This document shows, piece after piece, positions 54,911-64,000 of a DNA stretch of 64,000 bases; position 1 is the stretch's first letter, and each line of letters opens with the position of its first letter. A model generated the notes under the pieces. That model was given only the letters and a program-made list of their open reading frames with translations. It was not told where the DNA came from and made no database searches. Both the position numbers and the translations under genes were made by a program. The DNA comes from Ianthella basta (lineage: Eukaryota > Porifera > Demospongiae > Verongiida > Ianthellidae), in contig OZ025869.1 of assembly GCA_964019415.1 (NCBI GenBank), forward strand, positions 11,708,363 to 11,772,362, read 5' to 3'.

Positions 54911-55003
54911 CTATAGCAAGATGGACGAGTCCAAGATCACTTGCAGGTCATGCTCAATGGGAATGGGTGGAAAGCTCATGACAGTACTACCAGGTGGAGT
55001 GGG
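54911..55003 (-). pseudogene. Kelch exon relic (5' piece, B-type)
   Basis: Keeps the acceptor CATGCAG and PTPPGSTVMSFPPIPIEHDL, nearly the same as the start of kelch exon B, then stops at 54911-54913. The adjoining intron (cagggattttagcttaac, cgtacataaccactt) is also shared with gene B, so an intron-exon junction was duplicated. Confidence 0.7.
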
Positions 55004-55972
55004 CTGCATGACATGTAAGCATACACACGAGTACATGGACACAGTCAACATTTCAAAGGCATCAACCTATTATGATAAACAGGGATTTTAGCTTAACAGG
55101 CGTACATAACCACTTCATATGCTGGCGCGGTATACCGGCTCAGAGGTGCATGATAAATACCTATTACACAATTATCGATTCATATACACTACTGTGGGCC
55201 ACGCCTATATATCTCTACTAGTATGGGTGGGTGCTTATTGGGTGTCATTCATGTCAGAACTATGCTACTGAGTAGGACAGTCCCACTTATATGTAGGACA
55301 TGCAGTCCCACTTAAAGTAGGACAATCTCATAGCTAAGTTGACCAATAATTCAATAGTATAGTTTAATTTTGACCTGAATGGCACCACATATGTAGGTAC
55401 TGGTATTCCAACATTGAATGAAATAATTATTATAATCATGATATTATTTATCAATTGTCAGTTCCACTTATTGTGCTGTGTTGTGTGTACAATGCATGAT
55501 CTATGGTGTCAACTGTTAATGCACCAATTGCAAAGTTATTCCTAAGAAAATAATAATTTCTGCTGCAGTAAGAAATTGGATAAAGTTTAATCATAATAAT
55601 TATATAATTAGGCTTTCTATTGGCACTAGCAACACTTGCATAGTATTATGTATAATATTAGCATGTGCATGGGTCTGCAGCTGGGCTATGTATACATGGC
55701 AGTTTAACTGCAAGCATCCCTCCCTCCCTTGATTCTGTTCCCATCCTGTGGACAATATCTTGGATTCGGAAGCAAAGCAGTAGGCATCCCCGAGCTCGAG
55801 GTTGCAATTGACTTGGCCTAACCTCTAGAGAGTTTTATTATGTTGGAGAAAAAGGTTATAGATCTGTGTCCTAGTTGGCAGTGATTGAAGGAGAATGACA
55901 TGACAGTTAATTCCTTTTTGCAGGCAGGAATTGTCTGTGTGCATGTTTGTGTGTATTTTGTGAGTATGTGTA

Positions 55973-56096
<124 letters not shown>

Positions 56097-57081
56097 CGTT
56101 TGTGTGTGTGTACATTATGCAAACTTATACATATAACTGTTGCTCTCAAAACCTCAAGATCACAACAGCTAAAATGAATTACCAGCCAAAGTTTCCAGCA
56201 ATGCTTAGTCACTGTGCAATAGAACCTGTCTATTATGGTCATATATGTACCATAATTATGGCTAACTGTCTAATGCAACTGCAGCCGGCTGTAATATCCT
56301 CGAGCTCCTTGCATGATCCAAAGCTTTCATATACAGTGGAACCTGTATGCACATGTCTATTGCTACAGTGGTACACTGTATTATAACCTGTTTAAAGCAT
56401 GCAGCCTCCTCTAGATCTGAACCCCATGCAAAGGTAACAGCACATTGGTTTGTCCTTTGACAGTTAGAGTATAATTTATAGAAATTAAACAATTCAAATA
56501 ATGTCATGCAAGAATGTGTCATCTGATGTGAAGTAAGCCTTCAACCCTTTGTCATTCTCCTTGATTCTTTCACACTCTTCAATATATAACCTCACCCCAG
56601 TCACCCCTCACACACCCTTTCACCCTCCACTCTCCCATGCACTTTCATTTGTACAGAAACTGGGAATCCGGGCTAGTACAGTCAATGAGGGGTATCATCA
56701 CCTAGCCTTTTGTCTGAAGATTAAATTTCACCCCCAAGGAATTAAAATTACTGAAATCACAGAACCAATCTAAGATGATAAGTAGGATACGTCATAGTGA
56801 CGGAATAAGAGGTCTTCATTAATATTGCAATAACACTCTATCATGTAATTGCAAGCCATTTAACCAATTGCAACAACACACAGGATAAGTGATTCCACTA
56901 CAATACAATAAAGCTTATAGAATAAAAGAAACTATAATATAAAAGCATCGAGTAAGTTGTACAGGATGCACAATCAACTACAGCAAATCACTACATATAA
57001 AAAGTGACAAACATTATATCATGCTCAAGCCAATATACTTATTCCATAATAATGTTATACACTATTTAAAGGTGAATAGAA

Positions 57082-58005
57082 TTACAACAGCACAAGCTCA
57101 GCAGATGCAGACTTTACAATGGCTTCGTCACCTGTTGGTTTGCTGTACAGAAAACCACCAGCAATAAACAGTGCAGCACCGAAATCTCCAACAGGTACAG
57201 CGGCGTGGCGATACCTCCCAACACTCATGTTCCCCACTGTAACCCACTGGTTGTCGATGAACTTGTAAATTCCTTTCTGGTGTGAGCCATCTAAAATACC
57301 ACCAATGGCAATTAGCGTGTGAGGCCGATTTATCGGCCTGCAAGAAACTACAGTGGAGCGTAGAGCAGGAGGACCCGGTATTGGTGTCCACAGATTCACA
57401 GGCTTGGATTCCGCACCCTGAGCAATAACGTCTTTGACATCACTCCATCGTGCTCTCCATGCATGTCTGTTAAATTGCTCTTCCCCATCTTTAGAATTTG
57501 TAGGATATGTGGTTGCACCAGCCATAAGATAGATATCGTCTTCAAAGAAGACCAAGTGATGTGATCGTAGAGCTATTGGCAGTTCAAGTGCCTTAGGAGT
57601 GATCCAACTCTTTGTGTTGAAGTTGTACACATCTACCGTGTTGAGAACTGTGGGTTCAATTTCTATTCCGCCAGAAACTAAAAGAAAGTTATCATGGTGA
57701 CACACACCACTCTCCAATCTCCGTGTAGGCATGGGAGGCAGTATTTGCTTCCATTCACGCTCTTCCTCAAACCAGCTACACAGAGCGTTGGTAATAATAC
57801 CACTGGTTGCATCTCGCCCACCAATCAAGGTAATGTGGTCATCGATGATTGCGATTGGAGCATTGTAATTTGGAGCTGGCTTCACAATAGGATCCCTGGG
57901 TACTGTACTCCACTTTCTCTCTTCTAGAGAATATACCTGAACTTGCCGCCGTATTGACAGTATATCATCATCATCTGAAGCAACCCCGGTGATGTATACT
58001 TTATC
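57082..58005 (-). CDS. Gene F terminal exon: kelch propeller
   Basis: 308 codons with stop, phase 0 after acceptor TTACTATGCAG, starting DKVYITGVASDDDD and ending SASAELVLL. Unlike the other copies, the first blade strand (LQVISSVLL) lies in a separate exon at 60014-60154. Doublets: LIGGRD, LVSGG, LMAGA (second Gly replaced), IAIGG, IAGGF. Blade-four insertion HAWRARWSDVKDVI. The open frame and conserved blades indicate a functional copy. A small extra segment (PINRPH) interrupts blade five. Confidence 0.86.
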   Translation of the reverse strand, partial: DKVYITGVASDDDDILSIRRQVQVYSLEERKWSTVPRDPIVKPAPNYNAPIAIIDDHITLIGGRDATSGIITNALCSWFEEEREWKQILPPMPTRRLESGVCHHDNFLLVSGGIEIEPTVLNTVDVYNFNTKSWITPKALELPIALRSHHLVFFEDDIYLMAGATTYPTNSKDGEEQFNRHAWRARWSDVKDVIAQGAESKPVNLWTPIPGPPALRSTVVSCRPINRPHTLIAIGGILDGSHQKGIYKFIDNQWVTVGNMSVGRYRHAAVPVGDFGAALFIAGGFLYSKPTGDEAIVKSASAELVLL

Positions 58006-58344
58006 CTGCATAGTAAGTCAGATGAAATAGATGATTGGATATCCATTATAGTGTATGCCACATCAGAATGGCAATAGTTGATGATGCATTACAATATTTC
58101 AAGAACAAGCCAACATAAGCACCATAATGTTATAGATCTTTCTAATAATAATAATGCTGGGATCACTCCTTGCCATTGACATTGACTAGATGACATTTTC
58201 CCTTTGCGGGGCTTATTACCCCACCGCTGATGATGACTAAGCTGCATGTTTTTAATAGTTCCTGCTTTAGTTGTCTCTTATTTACTTATCCTTTTTATTA
58301 GTAATATTGTAGCATCATCTATTCAATCATAATAATAATAATAA

Positions 58345-58762
58345 TCTATATCTATATGTATAATTCAGTTCGTTTGTTTCTTTGTTTGTTTGTCTGTTCG
58401 TTCGCGCTTCGGGCAAAAACTACTGCACAGAACACCACCAAACTCTCAGGGATTATAAAGTGGGGCTCCGCGAGTGTCATCCATGGGTTGAAATTGCCCG
58501 TCTTTCAGTTCTTGAAGAGGTATCCTTCTATGTCCGTTTTTTGTTCGCGGCTGACAGCCATTTTATTAATTATCGCTCCCTTGACTTCCGGGTGTCGGAC
58601 AGTTTGATTCGCTGTGTTCAACAATCAACTTTAAACTCGGCCGTCGTTATAGCAGCTACCTTCCGTTGCTACCAGCTCACATACGTCAAAACTGGCTTGG
58701 GCCAACTCGCTGTTGTGCGACTCACCATAGCAGAAGCCCGCCGAAAGCGGGCGCCCTGCTAG
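58345..58762 (+). mobile_element. Non-autonomous Helitron-like element
   Basis: Begins TCTATATCTATATG after an A and ends with hairpin GCCCGCCGAAAGCGGGC, GCCCTGCTAG and a host T. The 5' (gtttgtttgtctgttcgttcg) and 3' parts resemble the elements at 14714-15588 and 42070-42460. It lies in the intron of gene F. No Rep/helicase. Confidence 0.7.
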
Positions 58763-59040
58763 TGTTTATATAACACGTTAACTACGGTAATATAACTGTG
58801 CTTGCATTTATACAATAATGTATCGACGGAAGTATTAAAGATAGAGAATTCATATTGTCGGTCATTTCTGTTTGCCTCTCTCATGCCGAAAGAACCGAGG
58901 GAAGGACTTTGAAACCGGCTTCCAAACGTCGCTCCGCACGGAGAATAGGCGTCTTCTGCCTTCAAATTTGTAGAACAGGCAAGAAGGCCCACCACCTCTA
59001 GTCATCTAAACAGGAGGTCCGCGTTTTGAAGATTTGTGCA

Positions 59041-59143
59041 ATGCTTACAAGCTCTGATCATGAGGACGATCGTCTCAGTATGTTTCCACCCTTGGGTATC
59101 AATTGGAGTGCGATGGGAAGGCTTTTCAGTATCAGATCCCCAA
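59041..59143 (+). CDS. Candidate plus-strand first exon
   Basis: ATG (MLTSSDHEDDRLSMFPPLGI) open for 34 codons to donor CCCCAA|GTAAGA, phase 1, with CpG-containing sequence upstream. Acidic, disordered start. It lies in the intron of gene F on the opposite strand. No downstream exon was recognised, so this may be chance. Confidence 0.25.
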
Positions 59144-60013
59144 GTAAGACTGTGCGTATACGTATTGAGTAGTCGTAAGAAGTAAAAACTAGTCTCGCCG
59201 TTCCAGATGGTAACTGTGTTGAGAGACGACGCAGTGGCAGCCTGGCTTAGTGAGACTAGTGCACAGGTGTGGTTTGCTTACATAGTGCATTATTGACATC
59301 AGAATGAGAACTATAGATAGCTATAATGCATACGAAACATGGCAGTAATGTAAATAATGTGGTGATTTCGACCTTCATATTTTTGCCTATGTATATATCC
59401 CACTAGCCCTGCTGGATCAGAGTGAGACAAGCACTGAAGGGACCACTCTATAACCCTGTGAATAACCGTCATTTTAATGTTACTTTGGTACATCAAGTTA
59501 AATCAACAATTGCAAAGCAACTGAAATAGCAGTAAGCGCACGTCGACATCGCTAACAAGGAAAAGTAACAGCAGGTAGGTTGTAATAGTAGTTAGCTGGT
59601 AAGCATGGCATCACTGGATGCTCATGTGTATTATCTCATTTTTGCGAGAGGGATAAGTTGTTGAAGCAATCCAGCTGACTGCCTCTACCTTTAGGTTTGA
59701 ACCCGTCTTCTAGCATGTACGTAGCAACCAAACGCCACGTTATAAGGTGAATTCATCCATAAGCTCTTGTCAATCACACACATGTCACATGACATGCATG
59801 TGATTTGGGATGACAACACAGGAATTACATCTTTCGGGTCTAATGTAAAACAAAACTAGGCATATGCATGTCCCACATGTGTAGAATTACTGTAAACTGT
59901 GATATAATGGCTAGCTATCCTCAATCTAATCCTATGTAGCTACATTTATAGAACAATGCAGATTAACTAGCTAGATACGCTGCTAGCAATTGCTTACAAT
60001 ATCATTGACTCAC

Positions 60014-60154
60014 TTTCTGAATAGTGTTTTCTTCAGTGGGCGGCTGACTTAGCAAGACAGATGAAATCACTTGCAATTCATTGGGCATGGGAAACAGCTT
60101 GATGATGGTAGAACCAGTTGTTTTAGGTGTTGCAATCGGTAGCAAGACCCTTTC
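60014..60154 (-). CDS. Gene F penultimate exon with first kelch strand
   Basis: 141 bp, 47 codons, phase 0-0, acceptor TTCTCTGTAG, donor CAGAAA|GTGAGT. It encodes KLFPMPNELQVISSVLLSQ, matching the start of the other kelch exons, followed by 11 extra residues (QPPTEENTIQK) before the join to DKVYITG. An intron has been gained here or lost in the others. Confidence 0.7.
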
Positions 60155-60429
60155 CTACAGAGAATTGACACAGATGTGTATTATTTCATGCATGAAAAAC
60201 ATCAGTAATTAATTTAGATCCCGTTACCATGGCAACAGGCATCCTTTTGCAATATCTAAATCTCATAGATACCCCAGCTGTACCTTTGCACCACGACTTC
60301 TATTTCGTCTAGCTGGGTTTTAACTAAGGTGTGTTGTTCGCGCTGGGAATTTTATAGGAATTTTATAGCAGAGAACTGCAGCTGTTCATTAGTACGACAC
60401 AACATGCGATGTACAGGTTGCCCAACTTA

Positions 60430-60700
60430 CTAGTTTTGTCGAGAAACAGGGTAAAGCAAGAATCTGGCTATGAACCAGAGCCGAGAAATGTACTGTTTAT
60501 GAGCTGGGAGCAGACTTGGTTTAATGGACATGTACACCGCTCTGGGAAACGCTATGGCTGACATGGCTGACAGTGAGTAAGCTGATGCGCCGCACCCACT
60601 GCCGATCTGTAAAAACAGTCTGCTGTGAGATGACCAGCCCAAGTCCTGAGAGACCGGAATCAAACGACGTTTTCTCAGCCATTGTCAGAAATAGCAAACT
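60430..60700 (-). other. Possible upstream exon of gene F
   Basis: A minus frame with a hydrophobic stretch (ISRLWFIARFLLYPVSRQN) ends at a strong donor consensus ACTA|GTAAGTTGG. A separate ATG frame (MAEKTSFDSGLSGLGLV) begins at about 60682. Phase to the next exon is not consistent, so this is only a candidate. Confidence 0.25.
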
Positions 60701-60877
60701 ACTTCCGGAAGATGCGTGATGACGAGGTACAAGTAGGTAAACTGATTCGCTGCCGACTCCTTGCCCAATCATTGGGATCTATAACACTTAAATACTGAAC
60801 AATCGGTGCCATCATGCCTCATGCTCTAAATCTCAGAGACACCTCTTGGTCAGCATTCAATTATTACTTAAAGCTAA

Positions 60878-61042
60878 AGTGGAACCTGTCTAAGACAGCC
60901 CCCTGTATAGGCCAGTTCCAACTGACCTTTATAGAGAGGTGCCTGCTCTACAGAGGTGCTTAGTGCTATTTGGGGCAGGGCGGCAGGCTGCTTTAGAGAG
61001 GTGGCTGACCATCTCAGTGATCATCTTAGACAGGTTCCACTG
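60878..61042. mobile_element. MITE, GTGGAACCTGTCTAAG family
   Basis: Ends agtggaacctgtctaagaca and tcttagacaggttccactg. Interior ggccagttccaactgaccttta and agaggtggctgaccatct shared with 28479-28686. Confidence 0.75.
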
Positions 61043-61068
61043 CATAACCTTACTATAGAATAACAATC

Positions 61069-61286
61069 TTCTACAAAAAATATTAAGGATGTAGGGATGG
61101 CACAAAAAGTACAGAAGCAGGTACACAGTGGAGCATTAACCATGGTCCCTACATACAAGAATGTTGCCCCTTATAGTCCTACATCCTTCAATGTAGGGAC
61201 GATGGTGAATGCTCCACTGTGTAACAGCCTTTACTTGTTTCTGTACTTTTGGTGCCATCCCTACATCCTTACTATTTTTTGTAGAA
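61069..61286. mobile_element. Foldback MITE, GATGTAGGGATGG family
   Basis: Arms ttctacaaaaaatattaagg, atgtagggatggcac, aaaagtacagaa and cacagtggagcatt pair with their complements on the right over about 90 bp. It shares the GATGTAGGGATGG end with the elements at 2184 and 3153. Confidence 0.8.
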
Positions 61287-62730
61287 ATTTTTTATTAATT
61301 CTAGTTTCTGTGGTGTGCAAGTTGCACATGCTACGTTGCAACCACAGGGCATCCATGCAAGTATAGGACCTTATTTCTGAAGCTTGTCAGCACCTTTCCG
61401 AGCTAGGCTACTGGAACGAGCTGGGAAATAGTGACCGGAAGCTAACCGAGGATTAAGGCTAGGCAAAATTGATTCCCAGTTTATCGTCCCTGCCTGCATG
61501 TAATTTTATCCCCACTGTCCAACTTTCATTTTTCATTATGGTAACATGAGTGGCTCTACGTGGTGTTCAAGTACGTTATCTTTTGCTAGCATTCAGGTAT
61601 CTTCTGCCAATGGAACACCTGTCCCGTGGAGCATGGTATCTGTAGACCCGTCACAGCATTTCTTGGACTTGTTTTTATCAGTTCAAGCAAGGGGGTTTCA
61701 GGGCTGGGGGAACCGTTCCGGCCACTCCGGCCATGACCGGAACAAAGTTTAGTGAGCCAGCTAGGAAATTGTCAGCTAGAGTAAAATTAACGTTAGCCAT
61801 CAGGAACTTACTATTAATTACAAAAGAGATCTTGAATTGAAGACTCTACCTAACTTGAAATATAGTAATCCAATTGCAGCGAGTAACCACTTTGGGAATT
61901 GGCTAATATTCAAGCGAGCAACGGGCATAACTAAGTTGTGAGGTCGACGCCGCCATTTTGTTGATGAACTATGACGTGATTAGAGAGCAATATGGCTGCC
62001 GCCGCGACGGAAGAAGCATAAAACCAAGGATAACTTCAAAAGACTAAAAGTAAGGGTGCCCCTCATCCTAGGAGGACACGTTCTGGGTCGTTCTCCATAA
62101 TCTTTGAACATCTTGGATGATTATCTAGCACTTAGGCTTTTCTAAACTAATATTTTTTACAATTTGTAGCCCTGAAGGCCATGAAGATAGGGGAGGGAAG
62201 CTTTCCCACAAACATTCAAGCTTCCCCCTTTCCCCCAATGGTTGCAAATTACAGTAAAAATGTGACATTAATGTGCAGTTAATGTATGGCAGAAATGTGC
62301 TTTTGGACCTCACACAGTGCACCAGAATCAATCTTGCACGACCTAAAACCCAAAATTTTCCTAGGGGCATAAATTTGAACTATGTACCAGCTCCCCTTCC
62401 CCCTTTGTCTGTCCTGGCTTGCTAAAATCCTGTCTGTTGTGTAGCTACACCATCAAGATTCTGGGATGAGTAGCTAGTATTGCTTAAACGATACCTTGGC
62501 ATTCCGAATGGCCTGAGCAAATGAGCCAACCTTCCCCTGGCCCTGGGTTACTATTGTGAGCAAGCAAGCTGTCAACTGCAGTTCTTGAGTCGATCTGTGC
62601 TGGAACGGATAAGTTCAATTTGGCACAGGTGGAGAAAGAGTTGAATGTCGCTGATGTCTGTGACAGCTTTGGACGGTTCACGAAGTTCATTGTGTGAGCG
62701 GAGAAGCCTGGGCAGAGTTCTGGTGTAGCA
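61287..62730. other. No firm gene; promoter-like motif near 61950-62015
   Basis: gccgccattttg and caatatggctgccgccgcgacgg are YY1-like and CpG-rich, a common promoter context. The short plus frame at 61546 (MSGSTWCSSTLSFASIQ) has no assignable domain. The segment may be the 5' part of the repeat family that follows. Confidence 0.35.
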
Positions 62731-62799
62731 GTGTCGCGGGATGCAATTGCCATCATGATACACAGCCAGCACAGCACCTGCCAGCCGTCTCTTCCCAAT

Positions 62800-64000
62800 C
62801 CACTTGTGGAGGGAACGAGGAAGAACAAATTTATTGACGGCATCCTTCAGTTGGTGGCCAAGGAAGGACTCAAATTCACTCCTGGCCATCTAGAATCAGG
62901 CAAGTCCTTTATCAGTACCATTGCCTCTGCTCTGTGGTACATAGATCAACACCTGAATTGTTCAAGTCCTTTCAGGGCTACAATTGTCCAAAATTATCCA
63001 AACCCCAAAAACGCTACCATGAAAATTTGAATATGCAGACAAACTGTCTGTTTTTGCAATATCCCTCTATGATGTTTTGTTGCTGGCCTGGATATATGCT
63101 CCCAAGTGGGCATCCATGCAAGAAGCTACTGAAGGTCTTGCAAGATCACTCAACTCGTACGTCCTCTACTTACGAAGCCAAAACAAGAATATGAAAACCC
63201 ACTATTTGTCTCCAGCAACAGAAGTCATGGAAAAACCTCTGTTGAACTCCTGCAAGCTAGCCTAGCTCCATCAAAGTCTGTGCGCAAGCTCAATGATGCC
63301 ATTTCTGAGAAAGTCCCCTATGAGCTTCTTTCATTTGCTGACTTGGCTCCATCAGATTGTCAAGAGAAATATCGCTACGTTCAAGAATTGCAGTAATGAC
63401 TGTGCTGTCCTTGTGTCCTCTGCACATGCTCTATTGGAGGACCTGTAGGTAATTACTTGTCTGTTTGGCCATTACCTGAACATGTTACTTTGGAGGCAGC
63501 TCTTAGTGAAAACCAAAGAGTGATTTCACAGATTCAGTCTGATGTTCCAGTTTACCATCGTTGTGACATGAGGAGGAGACTTATTTCTAAATTTGGACGT
63601 ATCTCTCCCAAGACAAATGTTGCCTCTCTCAGTGAGTTTTATTGAGCAACTACCAGAAATCAATCCACTAGTCAACAACTGCTGAAGAAGTAGACGATCG
63701 ACTATGTGAATCTTTAGAAATGAAAGACCCTGACTCGATCATAGACCTATGTGAAGTTAACATAGGCCATAGCAATAAATTTGAAATATTCTGGGAGAAC
63801 ATGAGGGTTTACCTCAATGATGCATCATCAGTGCATGAACGTAGGCATGGCAAGACCACACACATAGAAAAAGCAATCTCAGTTAGGAACCTAATTGCTG
63901 AAGTAGCCAAAATGTGTCCTGATGAACCGGTGCCATCAGAGCAGTGGGTAGGCCTCCAATTCTGCCCAAAGAATCCTCATGTCACATTGGCATACAGATC
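62800..64000 (+). pseudogene. Frameshifted multi-copy ORF, runs off the right edge
   Basis: Coding sense continues on the plus strand through several frame changes: FISTIASALWYIDQHL (about 62898-62950), KLSKPQKRYHENLNMQ, MLLAWIYAPKWASMQEATEG, RKLNDAISEKVPYELLSFAD, SVWPLPEHVTLEAALSENQR, and finally VNIGHSNKFEIFWENMRVYL, HERRHGKTTHIEKAISVRNL and PSEQWVGLQFCPKNPHVTLA. Breaks lie near 62965, 63070, 63230, 63390 and 63650. The composition resembles uncharacterised multi-copy proteins I associate with sponge and cnidarian genomes, probably of mobile-element origin. No catalytic motif is recognised. It is a decaying copy and its 3' end lies beyond the window. Confidence 0.55.

Overview
Eukaryotic (metazoan) DNA with no sign of prokaryotic or organellar sequence. 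It is intron-rich and AT-rich, packed with small mobile elements and long CA/GT microsatellites. The genes combine death-fold domains (CARD, Death), ankyrin repeats and kelch propellers. Together with Ty3/gypsy, tyrosine-recombinase, Tigger and Helitron-like remains, this suggests an early-branching animal, most likely a demosponge. That placement is inference.

Main theme: a family of multi-exon genes, all on the minus strand, each ending in one large kelch exon of about 310-345 codons with a phase-0 splice acceptor. Eight kelch loci are visible. Four are open (B 10183-11169, C 24198-25226, E 37232-38251, F 57082-58005). One is full length but has two in-frame stops (A 1079-2086). Three are broken pieces (22379-22534, 34862-35233, 54911-55003). 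Upstream exons can be assembled by splice phase. Gene C reads CARD - Pro-rich linkers - three ankyrin exons - kelch (32521 to 24198). Gene B reads exon 1 - CARD - transmembrane exon - kelch (20091 to 10183). Gene E reads exon 1 - linker - dead CARD exon - linker - Death - linker - transmembrane exon - linker - kelch (51573 to 37232). Death-fold exons are symmetric phase-1 cassettes of 276-279 bp. I infer a family of death-fold signalling or receptor proteins that use kelch as the sensing domain.

Layout: 0-10 kb has pseudogene A, MITEs, SINE-like repeats and a gypsy relic. 10-20 kb is gene B, with Helitron, Tigger, minisatellite and a TIR element carrying a RecQ fragment in its introns. 20-22.6 kb has LINE and tyrosine-recombinase remains and a kelch relic. 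24-32.6 kb is gene C, with very long CA tracts, two of them starting exactly at splice donors. 34.8-35.3 kb is a kelch relic. 37-51.6 kb is gene E, containing a young complete gypsy element (43314-47800) with apparently identical LTRs and a 5-bp target duplication. 52-57 kb is repeats plus one possible death-fold exon. 57-60.2 kb is gene F. 60.8-64 kb has MITEs and a frameshifted multi-copy ORF running off the right edge.

Exon joins rest on hand-read splice sites and phase agreement, not on transcripts. Family names rest on motif recognition, not searches.
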